A stretch of 38,814 nt of DNA from Lentisphaeria bacterium (lineage in GTDB: Bacteria > Verrucomicrobiota > Lentisphaeria > Victivallales > JAADHT01). Positions within the stretch are counted from its first letter, which is position 1. Every line of letters begins with the position of its first letter. Below the pieces are notes generated by a model. It was given only the letters and a program-made list of their open reading frames with translations. It was not told where the DNA came from and ran no database searches. Location: the NCBI GenBank assembly GCA_015486135.1, contig WFSE01000026.1:1-38814 (forward strand), in the 5' to 3' direction. Position numbers and translations under genes: made by a program. Positions 29,356 through 38,313 of this stretch are shown here, piece after piece.

Positions 29356-30296
29356 TTTGCCCGGAACCGGTGCGATATCACTTTCCACCGCACCTCCGTC
29401 TCCGCTTTTTCGTCGAGCCATTTCGCCAAGCCGTCCGCATCGCCCGCTAAACCCGCGATTTCATCTATTTCCGCCGCCGTGGAGCGGAACAGGACGGCCA
29501 TGGGCGCCGCGACCGATGCGGCGCGCAATGCGCGCTCAGCCTTGAAAAGCCTTCGTCGGGTAAAATGGTTTCTTAGGAAAAGAAACACGGGATATGCACA
29601 TGCCGCCGCCCACGCCAAGGACATCGGAATCCACTCCAAACCAAAATAGAGATTCGCCGTTTGAATCGCCAATAGGACGAGGAAGCCCGCAAGGAACAAC
29701 ACTGCGTCGTACATCCTGACAAAACATCCTCCCGCATACCGTCTAAATGCGCTATGCGATGGTAGATAGGCGAAAGTCTCCTCGTATTTCCTGTCTCCCA
29801 AAGGTGTCCTGGCGACATGGCACAACTCGTGCGCCAGAAGCTCGTCGCGGCGGTAGAAAAGCCATTTCCGACGCTCTGCGAACACCGCTCGAATAAGAAA
29901 CACCGGAAGGGGATTGTCCTGAAAAGATACTGCACAGCCCCCCCACAGCAACCCCAGACCCTTTGAGATGAAAAAGCCCGGCACCCAATCCACGGCGAAA
30001 CCGTAATGCCTCCGAGTCGTCTCGGCGGCCTCATCCATAATATCGCCAATTTTCATCTCGCCGCTTAGTGTGGCGAATCCGGATATGACAATTTCACCTT
30101 TTTCTTCTAATTCCGCACCAAACTCCCTGGAACGCTCCATAATCTCCTTGACACGGGACACATAAGCCTCGGAGGTTTCCCCCGGTGCCACAAGAAACCC
30201 CCTGGTGTCTAGAGCGCTGGCGGCGTTCACATCTCCAACGGCGGCTTTTAGCAACAGTTCCGCACCGGAAGAAGAGGCACTCCCACGGGAATTCAT
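29343..30296 (-). CDS. putative membrane-anchored zinc metallopeptidase (HELCH)
   Basis: FYRRDELLAHELCHVARTPLGDRKYEETFAYLPSHSAFRRYAGG followed by two hydrophobic segments. Confidence 0.7.
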   Translation of the reverse strand: MNSRGSASSSGAELLLKAAVGDVNAASALDTRGFLVAPGETSEAYVSRVKEIMERSREFGAELEEKGEIVISGFATLSGEMKIGDIMDEAAETTRRHYGFAVDWVPGFFISKGLGLLWGGCAVSFQDNPLPVFLIRAVFAERRKWLFYRRDELLAHELCHVARTPLGDRKYEETFAYLPSHSAFRRYAGGCFVRMYDAVLFLAGFLVLLAIQTANLYFGLEWIPMSLAWAAACAYPVFLFLRNHFTRRRLFKAERALRAASVAAPMAVLFRSTAAEIDEIAGLAGDADGLAKWLDEKAETEVRWKVISHRFRANRTC

Positions 30297-31216
30297 GAAG
30301 CCTCCAGCATTCGCTCTATCGGCGATTTCGCTTTTATTCTCGTTTTCTCGGGGATTTCCACCACATGCTTTTTCCCTTCCAGAGCGGCCAGCACATCCTC
30401 CAATCTATGCATTTTCATCATTGGACATATCGCTTGCTCTGATGCTGGAATAAACTGTTTTTCGGGATTTTCCTGGGACAATCGATGAATCAATCCCATT
30501 TCCGTTGCCACTATAAACCGCATGGCTTTGGAGACAGCGACATACCGCAACATCCCACCAGTACTAAGCACCGTATCCGCCAAGTCTATAACGTCAAGAG
30601 AACATTCTGGATGAACTAGCACTTCCGCGTCGGGAAACTCCTTCTTGCGAGCTTTTACCGTAGTGGCGGTTATCCGCAGATGCGTCGGGCAATAGCCGGG
30701 CCACAGCGTTATGTTATCCCTGCCGGTCTCCCTCCGCACGTATGCGCCCAGATTACGGTCGGGAACGAAGATGATAGGCTTGTTCTTGGGGAGCGACTCC
30801 ACGATCTTGACCGCGTTAGCGGACGTGACGCAGATATCGCTTTCGGCCTTCACCTCGGCGGAGCTGTTGACGTATGTTACCACCAACGCATCGGGCTGCT
30901 CCCGTTTCATGTCGCGGAGCTCGTCCGCCTCCGCCATGTCAGCCATAGGGCAACCCGATTCCAACCTAGGAAGAAGCACCATCTTGTCCGGAGAGAGAAT
31001 ATACGCAGTCTCAGCCATGAACCGGACACCGCAAAATAGTATTACATCGGCGGACGTGTCCGACGCTTTTACGCTCAATTCCAAGGAATCTCCTGTGAAA
31101 TCGGCGATCTCCTGAACCTCCGCCAGCTGATAGTTGTGCGCTAGAATAACCGCGTTCAAATCCTCCCGGAGCCCAGCTATTCTAGCCGAAATGTCCTGTT
31201 CCGCCGACAACACCAT
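30293..31216 (-). CDS. nadA: quinolinate synthase
   Basis: VILAHNYQLAEVQEIADFTGDSLELS, PDRNLGAYVRRETGRDNITLWPGYCPTHLRIT, VHPECSLDVIDLADTVLSTGGM. Confidence 0.97.
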   Translation of the reverse strand: MVLSAEQDISARIAGLREDLNAVILAHNYQLAEVQEIADFTGDSLELSVKASDTSADVILFCGVRFMAETAYILSPDKMVLLPRLESGCPMADMAEADELRDMKREQPDALVVTYVNSSAEVKAESDICVTSANAVKIVESLPKNKPIIFVPDRNLGAYVRRETGRDNITLWPGYCPTHLRITATTVKARKKEFPDAEVLVHPECSLDVIDLADTVLSTGGMLRYVAVSKAMRFIVATEMGLIHRLSQENPEKQFIPASEQAICPMMKMHRLEDVLAALEGKKHVVEIPEKTRIKAKSPIERMLEAS

Positions 31217-31260
31217 GATACCCTCCTTTCATTGAAACCGTCGTGAAACATTACAATCTA

Positions 31261-32337
31261 CTAGCTTCCAAAGCAAGAGCCGTGGAACGGGTATGGAATA
31301 ACCGCGCCGTCGAGAGCCTCGAACGCTCCGTCCCCCCTCGAGTAATCCGGCAGCAATGGCACTTTGCCTCCACCGCCCGGCAGGTCTATGGCGAACACGG
31401 GAGTTGCAACTGACGACAACCTCCCGCGCAAGGCTTTCATTATCTCAAGCCCGCGCTCAACTCCAGTCGCGAAACGCGCGCACCCACGCGCTGGATCAAC
31501 GTGGAAAAGATAATGGGGCTTCACTCGGTGTGCCGCGAGTTCCGCAAATAGACGTTCCAGCGTATCGGGAGCATCATTAACCCCTTTCAAAAGCACCGTC
31601 TGGTTCAACACTGGCACGCCCCTCGACACCAAAGCGCGGCAAGCGCCCAACGCCTCTTTTGTGAGCTCGCGGGGATGATTGAAATGGGTCGCTAGCCACA
31701 GGCCTGGGAAAGAAGCGAGGCAATCGACGAGTTCCGCGTCCACACGCGATGGCAAAACCACTGGCACCCTACTGCCAACGCGAATGACACGGATATTGGG
31801 AAGCCGCGATATCCGCGTGATAATCCTTCTCAAATCGGACGTTTCCAGCACCAGCGGATCGCCTCCGGAAATCAACACCTCGCGAATTCTGCGGCGTTTC
31901 TCCAAATACTTGGCGATGTCGTCCAATTCCGACTCGGACACCATCCAACTGGAAACGTCACCACCACCACGCCATATTCTGCCGCGAAGGCAGAAGGCGC
32001 AACGAACGGCACAACGGTTCGTCGCCAGTAGCAACGCCCTGTCGCTATAGCGATGGACCAACCTCGGAACGGGAGATTGCTCATCTTCACCCAAGGGATC
32101 GCTTGACTCTTTTTCGGAGCCAAGAGCGGTACCATCTCCGGACATTTTCAGCTGTGCCAATATGGGATCGCCATCCAAATTCATATTGGCAAGCGACAAA
32201 TAATATGGCGTGGCCGCAAGCCCTCCCGCATTGGCGTTCCGGCGCATCCAATCCAATTGCCCACGCCAGTCCTTGATCCCTGTCCCTTTGATATCTTTGA
32301 TGCCCAACGACAACCTCCATTCAACTATTCCCGACAC
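31261..32337 (-). CDS. KamA-family radical SAM (lysine 2,3-aminomutase-like)
   Basis: TNRCAVRCAFCLRGRIW, VLISGGDPLVL, THFNHPRELT, FAIDLPGGGGKVPLLPDY. Confidence 0.88.
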   Translation of the reverse strand: MSGIVEWRLSLGIKDIKGTGIKDWRGQLDWMRRNANAGGLAATPYYLSLANMNLDGDPILAQLKMSGDGTALGSEKESSDPLGEDEQSPVPRLVHRYSDRALLLATNRCAVRCAFCLRGRIWRGGGDVSSWMVSESELDDIAKYLEKRRRIREVLISGGDPLVLETSDLRRIITRISRLPNIRVIRVGSRVPVVLPSRVDAELVDCLASFPGLWLATHFNHPRELTKEALGACRALVSRGVPVLNQTVLLKGVNDAPDTLERLFAELAAHRVKPHYLFHVDPARGCARFATGVERGLEIMKALRGRLSSVATPVFAIDLPGGGGKVPLLPDYSRGDGAFEALDGAVIPYPFHGSCFGS

Positions 32338-32708
32338 ACATCACGCCAATCATATCCCGACACCTCTGCAAATCAAGGCTGGCGAATCCATGTCCCGACC
32401 GGAATTCGCCATGCCAGAACCATTCTAAATGGGGCTTGCTGAAAAAGGCGAGAACGGGTCAGTGGCTCCGCCTTCACATAAAGCTTATTCCTTCGTTACA
32501 GCTACGGCGAGTAATCAATAATTTGTAGCGTTTTGGACACGATGGCAGAGTGTCCTGGCGAAGTGAAAGGCTCCTTTAAGTCATGCGAACGTGTGTCGCG
32601 GAATTGACAAGTGCCGAAACGCAACTTAACCTGATAGAAGCGGATAGGGTTCGCTGGACAACTTGGCGGTTATTCTGGATAGCTTGTGCAAATAATCGGG
32701 GAAATAAG

Positions 32709-33005
32709 TAGGGCCTACTGAAAAAGTCGAGAATGGGTTAGTGGCCGGGCAATAAGCCGACGGTGTATAGGCATACTCCGAGGCGAATTTAACGCCGCTA
32801 ATCCTTCTGCAAAGCCTGGAGGGTTCGCAAGTGAACGGAAGGATCGGCTTTCCTGGAATTGGCAAGCGCCTCAAATTGAGTGGAAAACATTCGTCGTCTC
32901 CAAGGGGGTTGGGAGGTTTGCTCCCAAAACCTTGGAGACAACACCATTAAAAAGAAATTTAACCCAATGGAAATTAGGCACTTGTCAATTATTCAGTGAG
33001 ACTTA
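32709..33005. repeat. 297-bp MITE-like element, copy 2
   Basis: TAGGGCCTACTGAAAAAGTCGAGAATGGG ... GGCACTTGTCAATTATTCAGTGAGACTTA; reverse-complement match to 23342..23638. Confidence 0.88.
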
Positions 33006-33008
33006 AGT

Positions 33009-33779
33009 ATGTCCGGATTGAACGACATCAACGAACAAGTCAAGCGGGCCAACCGCGAGGTTTATAACGCCAAGACGGTTGAAGGCTACAACCAAAACGA
33101 AAGCATTTTTAACGAAAAAAGGCGATTGGACTGCGAAACTAAACTCTCGGAATGCGCCGCGCTAGCGGGAAATGATATGTATTTGGATGTCGGAGCCGGC
33201 ACTGGCAACCTGCTCAGAATAGCGTTGCCTATCTTCAAACGATGCCACGCTATCGATATTGGCGATGAGTTGCTGGCGCGCGTCAAACCCTCATTCCCCG
33301 AAGTCCATCTCGTTGCCGCCGACGGAGAGTTCCTCCCTTTCGCCTCGAACTCTTTCAACGTGGTCTCTTGCTACGCCATGCTACACCACTTGTTCCGTCA
33401 CGACAAGCTCTTTGAGGAATGCCTCCGGGTCTTGAGGAAGGGAGGGGTTCTATATACGGACCATGACCCCAACTACTTCCTAAACCGTTTTTACCGAATC
33501 ATTTATAAACTGCGGTTCGCGGGTAAATGTGGATTTGGAAGCGAAGTGGAGGATTTGGCGGAATACTACAACGCAAAAGCACCTGGAATTAATCCCAGCA
33601 AATTAAAACGCCAATTGCTAGAGGCAGGTTTTAAAACGGTGGAGATATCTTATAGGATAACCGATAAACCAAACCAAAGCCACGCAATGTCCGTGGCCAC
33701 CGCTATCCTCAAGGCCACTAGTGCCATAGTGCCTCTCAAAAGCTTCTTCACTCATTTTTCCATCAAGGCAATAAAGTAA
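33009..33779 (+). CDS. class I SAM-dependent methyltransferase
   Basis: MYLDVGAGTGNLLRIALPIFKRCHAIDIGDELLARVK, NSFNVVSCYAMLHHL, VLRKGGVLYTDHDP. Confidence 0.9.
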   Translation: MSGLNDINEQVKRANREVYNAKTVEGYNQNESIFNEKRRLDCETKLSECAALAGNDMYLDVGAGTGNLLRIALPIFKRCHAIDIGDELLARVKPSFPEVHLVAADGEFLPFASNSFNVVSCYAMLHHLFRHDKLFEECLRVLRKGGVLYTDHDPNYFLNRFYRIIYKLRFAGKCGFGSEVEDLAEYYNAKAPGINPSKLKRQLLEAGFKTVEISYRITDKPNQSHAMSVATAILKATSAIVPLKSFFTHFSIKAIK

Positions 33780-33991
33780 GGCTTGCTGAAAAGTCGGAAA
33801 CGTGCCGATGATTCCGCCTTCGCATAAAGCCGCGGCGGGACATGTCGGGCCTTGCGGAAGGACAGGCCCAAGGGGTTTTGGAGGTTTGCTCCCAAAACCT
33901 TGGAGACGACACCGCCAAAGATAGATTTAACACTATCATAATCAGGCATTTGCCAATTATTCAGCAGACCCTAATTGTTCAGCGGTCCCTA
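33777..33991. repeat. MITE-like element, copy 3, plus an extra terminus
   Basis: TAAGGCTTGCTGAAAAGTCGGAAACG ... TTTGCCAATTATTCAGCAGACCCTA (33973), then ATTGTTCAGCGGTCCCTA. Confidence 0.82.
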
Positions 33992-35134
33992 GGTGCCACC
34001 GTAGAACTTTGCCATAAAAAGGGGGTTCCCCTCGCTGTAGAGGGTGTTGGCGACGCGGTCGGCCGTTTCCATCGCCGTTTTCTCGTGTAGACAGAAGACA
34101 GGATTGATGCCGGAGTCCGTCTCCACGTCGAGCGCGATTCTCGCGCATACGCACCATTTGGCGCAGCGGTCCGAAACAGGACACACCGAGCACGCTGGGG
34201 TTTCAGAAAGCCGCCGCTTGAAGTCGTCGATCCGTTTCATAGCGCTGGAGGAGACTCCATCGAACACGTCCCCCATGAGGAAATCATCGTTTCCAACCAT
34301 TTGCTCGCAAGGATATATTTTCCCGTTGGGCGCCACGGCTATTTCCCCATCGCCGAATCGACATTTGGCGGACTCGAGACATCCGGGATGCAAATGGGCG
34401 GTTATTTTTGAATCGATAAGATCGAGCCGCAAATACTCGCCTCTCCGAAACAAGTCGATGTATATATCGCCCAGGCGGCTGTACGATTCCGCGAATTTCG
34501 CGGCGTATTCGGGCGCGAGACCGGCCGGGTCGTCCCGCACCGGATTCACAGCGATATTGCGCGCGCCCATATTTTTCACCAGCCACTCAATCGAGTCCGC
34601 CAAAAACGCGACATTGTCCGGCGAGACGGTGACGATTATCTCGGCGCTTCCCGGGTCGGGGAAGAAGCGCAAGGTTTCAATACAGCGAGAATGGGACGGA
34701 GCGCCGTTCGGGAACCGTCGGCAGGAATCATGCATCTTCTGGTCGCCGTCGATAGAAAGCCCCATGTAGAATCCGTTTTTCTTGAGCCAATTGGCCTTTC
34801 CCTCGTTCAGGTGGAGGGTGTTGGTCGTAAGGGTTTTTTCAAGAGCGACCCGTCCGTCTGGCCCGCCGCCGCGGATTTCGCGCAGACATCGCTCGAAATA
34901 ACGCGTCGCCTCGACGATGGTGTCCCATTCCATAAGAGGCTCGCCGCCAAAGAACCCCAAGGTGGCTTTGTCACAGCCGCGTTTCGCGATTTTCGCGGCC
35001 GCCATTTCCAACGCCCGCACCGCGACATCCCAAGGCATGACCGTTGGATGGGTGCGTCTCTCCTTTATTCGGCAATAGGAACACGCCAAATCGCAGTCGT
35101 ATGTTAGGAACAGAAGAATATTCATGGACACCAA
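33989..35134 (-). CDS. radical SAM/SPASM protein (peptide maturase-like)
   Basis: LTYDCDLACSYCRIKERR, LGFFGGEPLMEW; SPASM Cys: CRFGDGEIAVAPNGKIYPCEQMVG..CSVCPVSDRCAKWCVCAR..FCLHEK. Start may be MNILLF at 35125. Confidence 0.9.
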   Translation of the reverse strand: MVSMNILLFLTYDCDLACSYCRIKERRTHPTVMPWDVAVRALEMAAAKIAKRGCDKATLGFFGGEPLMEWDTIVEATRYFERCLREIRGGGPDGRVALEKTLTTNTLHLNEGKANWLKKNGFYMGLSIDGDQKMHDSCRRFPNGAPSHSRCIETLRFFPDPGSAEIIVTVSPDNVAFLADSIEWLVKNMGARNIAVNPVRDDPAGLAPEYAAKFAESYSRLGDIYIDLFRRGEYLRLDLIDSKITAHLHPGCLESAKCRFGDGEIAVAPNGKIYPCEQMVGNDDFLMGDVFDGVSSSAMKRIDDFKRRLSETPACSVCPVSDRCAKWCVCARIALDVETDSGINPVFCLHEKTAMETADRVANTLYSEGNPLFMAKFYGGT

Positions 35135-35175
35135 TTACCGCATATGTTGACGGGGATGAATTGCCGCTTTGGATT

Positions 35176-35691
35176 TTACCGTTTCGGGGGATTCACCACC
35201 TGGATTTTTCCCATAATAATTGGCGGCGCATGTCTCGGCGGCGGAGCTGGTGGTGCCAACGCCGCGAGTATTTCCTTGGCCCTAGTTTTAACTTCCGGGT
35301 CTTGGGACGCCTTGGCGTCGGCTAATTGTTTGTCGTAGAAATCGCGCAACGCCGTCACTTCGTCGGAATGATCCGTCTTTTCCAGCGTCTTGAGCTTTTT
35401 TCCCAAAGCTATCAGCGCCTCGGTCGCCTTTTTACGACGGTCGAATTTGTCGTGTCCCAAATCAGCGATCAACGTCTCGATTAGTTTCTTTGTCTTTTTG
35501 AAGTCGGTTTTCCCGACATCCTGCGTTTTTTCTTTTTCCCCTTTGGCGGGAGCGGGCTGGTCCGCCCCCATGGCGGGCGTGGCGGAAGCCGCTAGAACAA
35601 GTCCCACGCCCACGGTGGCGAACCTTTTGGCGTTCTCGTAATGTTCCCTGAACGTCGGATATTCAGGGTTGACGCATTTTTCCGGAGCCAT
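35176..35691 (-). CDS. small secreted/exported protein with helical-repeat-like core and Pro-rich C-terminus; candidate partner of the adjacent rSAM
   Basis: MAPEKCVNPEYPTFREHYENAKRFATVGVGLVLAASATPAMGA...LAPPAPPPRHAPPIIMGKIQVVNPPKR*; strong RBS TTGGAGGTGGATA before ATG at 35691; 41 bp upstream of the rSAM ORF. Confidence 0.75.
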   Translation of the reverse strand: MAPEKCVNPEYPTFREHYENAKRFATVGVGLVLAASATPAMGADQPAPAKGEKEKTQDVGKTDFKKTKKLIETLIADLGHDKFDRRKKATEALIALGKKLKTLEKTDHSDEVTALRDFYDKQLADAKASQDPEVKTRAKEILAALAPPAPPPRHAPPIIMGKIQVVNPPKR

Positions 35692-35716
35692 TATCCACCT
35701 CCAATAGGACATACTC

Positions 35717-36136
35717 TAGGGCCCGCCGAGGAATTCGCAAGCTTCCGGGAAGTCTATCCGCAGATGGGACTTCGGGGATTTTCAGCCCTAGGGGCTATGG
35801 GAATTATGAGAGTTATGGGAAAAACCCCTTGGCTTCAACGTGCTGGTTCCGCACGCGGAAGCGGTGTCTTCGTGGGCTTTGTGCTCTCCATGGTGGGATA
35901 ACTCTTAAAAACACGGATCTGCAGCCTACAACATTGGCATTGTGCGCCAAGCTATTTTTATGTGTGTTTCTGAAGGCTTTTTCTAAGACTTTTTTAACCA
36001 CAGAGATTACGAAGCTCATCCCTCCGCAAAGCCCGACATGTCCCGCCGTCTTGTCCCGCCGCGGCTTTATGCGGAGGCGGAACCCTAGGCGAAGGCGGAA
36101 TCATCGGCACGTTTCCGACTTTTTCAGCAAGCCCTA
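35717..36136. repeat. composite: MITE-like ends enclosing a copy of the 4755..5050 repeat family
   Basis: TAGGGCCCGCCGAGGAATTCGCAAG ... CGTTTCCGACTTTTTCAGCAAGCCCTA; interior matches 4755..5000. Confidence 0.7.
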
Positions 36137-36176
36137 TTTTGGATGAGAAGAATGCAGAGAAAAACCCATTCGTGCA

Positions 36177-36824
36177 TTATTCAGTGAACACTATTTCCCC
36201 CGCGTATGGCGCGAACGACATGTCGAATTCCGCTTCGAAGGCCTTTTCAAGAGCGGCCGCCAGTTCGTTCCAACCGCGGCCAACGCGGTCCAAGGCCACG
36301 CTTCCTTGATGGAGTATGCCGTCGCGGGTTCTGCGTTGCGCCGCTCCCGCGACCTTCAATCCCGATTCGGCGAGCACCACGTCGTATTTCGTTGGAGTGG
36401 CGAAGCACCGCATTGTGGCCCGGTCGATCCTGCTCGGGGAGTCCCCCGCCAGAACGCAACTCAATCCGAACGTCTCCAACGCCCTGACCAAGGCCTTGTG
36501 TATGACGTGATAGCTCTCGACACGGTCCAATGCGGAGATCCAGTGCTCGGGGGGCGTAACAACGGTATATGTCAGGTCGTTATCGTGAAACACCACGCCG
36601 CCGCCGGTGGGGCGTTTCACAATGACGCGGTTTCCGCGGTCCGGCACCGCCGATTCCTTCTGCGTGTATCCAATGGATACCGCGGGACGATCCCATTTGT
36701 ATAGTCTCAGCAAGGGATGCCCGTCCAGTTCCGCGGAACGCGCTAAAAGAAGGCTATCCAGCTCCATGTTCTCGTCCGGAGAACGACTTTCATCCCGCCA
36801 TAGATGCCATCCGGACTCGCTCAT
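36177..36824 (-). CDS. lipoate-protein ligase A-family protein
   Basis: LYKWDRPAVSIGYTQKESAV, VKRPTGGGVVFHDNDLTYTVVTP, GAAQRRTRDGILHQGSVALD. Confidence 0.9.
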   Translation of the reverse strand: MSESGWHLWRDESRSPDENMELDSLLLARSAELDGHPLLRLYKWDRPAVSIGYTQKESAVPDRGNRVIVKRPTGGGVVFHDNDLTYTVVTPPEHWISALDRVESYHVIHKALVRALETFGLSCVLAGDSPSRIDRATMRCFATPTKYDVVLAESGLKVAGAAQRRTRDGILHQGSVALDRVGRGWNELAAALEKAFEAEFDMSFAPYAGEIVFTE

Positions 36825-37510
36825 TTCTTGGACAGGCGCTCAACGCAGTCCATAACGTTCGGAACCAATGGCGCCACGAGTTTCTTTATAGCTTTGGCGT
36901 ATTCCCTTATCTCCCATTGAGCGTGTTCGCTGTCGCGCAAGTCAAAAAAATGGATTAGATTCGAAAGATCGACAGTAGCCCAAAATGTCACCATCATATT
37001 CTGGGGCAAAACCCCCCTAGCCTGCTCGCGGCACACCCCGGCGTCCAACAGCTCGTTGTAAATTTCAAGGGAATCTTCGTTGTGGCGTTTGATCTTCGCG
37101 ATTTCCGCGGAATGGTCGGCAGCGCTTTCCACCGACGCCTGACGGTTCACCTCGGCCTGCTCCCGAATTTCAGGAGGAGTGTAGAATTCCAAATCCACCT
37201 CGGTGTACCTGCGGGATATCTCGTTGTAGGACCAAGTCCGATGGCGATGCCATTGTCCCCGCACGAACAAAGGACAATGCACGCTGAACGTGAACACCAC
37301 ATGCTCCAAAGGGCTTGTGTGGCGGTTTTCTATAAGATAGTTGAGCAAGCCGACATCCCGATCATCCATTTCGTCCTTCATTTTGCCGAAAGAGACCCGG
37401 GCGGCGTTGACCACAGTGGATTCCGAACCGAGATGGTCGATCAAACCGATCCATCCCTGACCCCCCAGCACCTTGACGTGGTTGTCCGGCGGAACGTTGA
37501 TATGACGCAT
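36821..37510 (-). CDS. thyX: FAD-dependent thymidylate synthase
   Basis: RHRTWSYNEISRRY (ThyX motif), NRHTSPLEHVVFTF; trimmed to MRHINVPP. Confidence 0.96.
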   Translation of the reverse strand: MRHINVPPDNHVKVLGGQGWIGLIDHLGSESTVVNAARVSFGKMKDEMDDRDVGLLNYLIENRHTSPLEHVVFTFSVHCPLFVRGQWHRHRTWSYNEISRRYTEVDLEFYTPPEIREQAEVNRQASVESAADHSAEIAKIKRHNEDSLEIYNELLDAGVCREQARGVLPQNMMVTFWATVDLSNLIHFFDLRDSEHAQWEIREYAKAIKKLVAPLVPNVMDCVERLSKK

Positions 37511-37627
37511 GAGGCAACCTCCAAAAATTTTAAACGTCCCGCCAAATGCGGAACCCCGTGACAATATACTTGATTCCAACGCCTTTCAAGACAATCCGGA
37601 ACCCTAGTTTTCACATGAACGATAAAC

Positions 37628-38173
37628 TTAACGCTTTTGTTTTTGCATCTCTATTCTAGCATAATCGATGTAATCGTCATAAATTTTATTGCCCTCGGCA
37701 AGTGAACGTAAATTGCCCCATTGCTCTTGCGGAGAAGCGCTGTCAAATCCAATTATGAAATCCCGGACTGGGGGAGATGGTTTTTTGTCTTTACCTAAAT
37801 AAATGGCGAAAGGAATTAGTATTTCCTTATTATTTTCCTTGACGACAGTCAAGCCACAAATATAATCTCTCGGAGAAACGCCTTTCCCTTCGTCGAATAC
37901 CAAGCAGTTTTTTTCTTTTAATAGCATAATGATTTGACGCGAATTGTCTAAATGGCTCTTTGCCGTATTTCGACTGTATAATTCTTCAGATCCATATTCA
38001 ATAAGCCGCGCATAACCAGAAACAATATTTTTTGCCATATGCCGTTGTAATAGAAAATCCTTATTGGAGATAGAAGTAGTCCTATATATCATCACGCTTG
38101 ACAAAAGGACAACAGTGACAAATAGAAATAATACGATGGGGAAAGCTACCTTTATAATTGGTCGTTTTATCAT
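37628..38173 (-). CDS. hypothetical single-pass membrane protein
   Basis: MIKRPIIKVAFPIVLFLFVTVVLLSSVMIYR N-terminal TM; ATGA overlap with the upstream fragment. Confidence 0.65.
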   Translation of the reverse strand: MIKRPIIKVAFPIVLFLFVTVVLLSSVMIYRTTSISNKDFLLQRHMAKNIVSGYARLIEYGSEELYSRNTAKSHLDNSRQIIMLLKEKNCLVFDEGKGVSPRDYICGLTVVKENNKEILIPFAIYLGKDKKPSPPVRDFIIGFDSASPQEQWGNLRSLAEGNKIYDDYIDYARIEMQKQKR

Positions 38174-38313
38174 TTCAAAGCATTTTCTAAAATTTTAGTA
38201 TATTCATCCGAAAATCCACCTCCAATAGAAGAAACACCGTCTTTTATCAATCCTTCTGTAGCATGATCAGGACGATCTCCCGCACATCCCACTTCATGAA
38301 GCTCAGGCCCCAT
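38170..38313 (-). pseudogene. C-terminal fragment, possibly of an Rhs/polymorphic-toxin-like gene
   Basis: MGPELHEVGCAGDRPDHATEGLIKDGVSSIGGGFSDEYTKILENALK*; an in-frame stop lies just upstream; missing from the ORF track. Confidence 0.4.

Noticed and set aside
33842-34090. 82-aa ORF MSGLAEGQAQGVLEVCSQNLGDDTAK...
   Set aside because: Translation of the MITE running into the antisense of the rSAM gene; not a gene.
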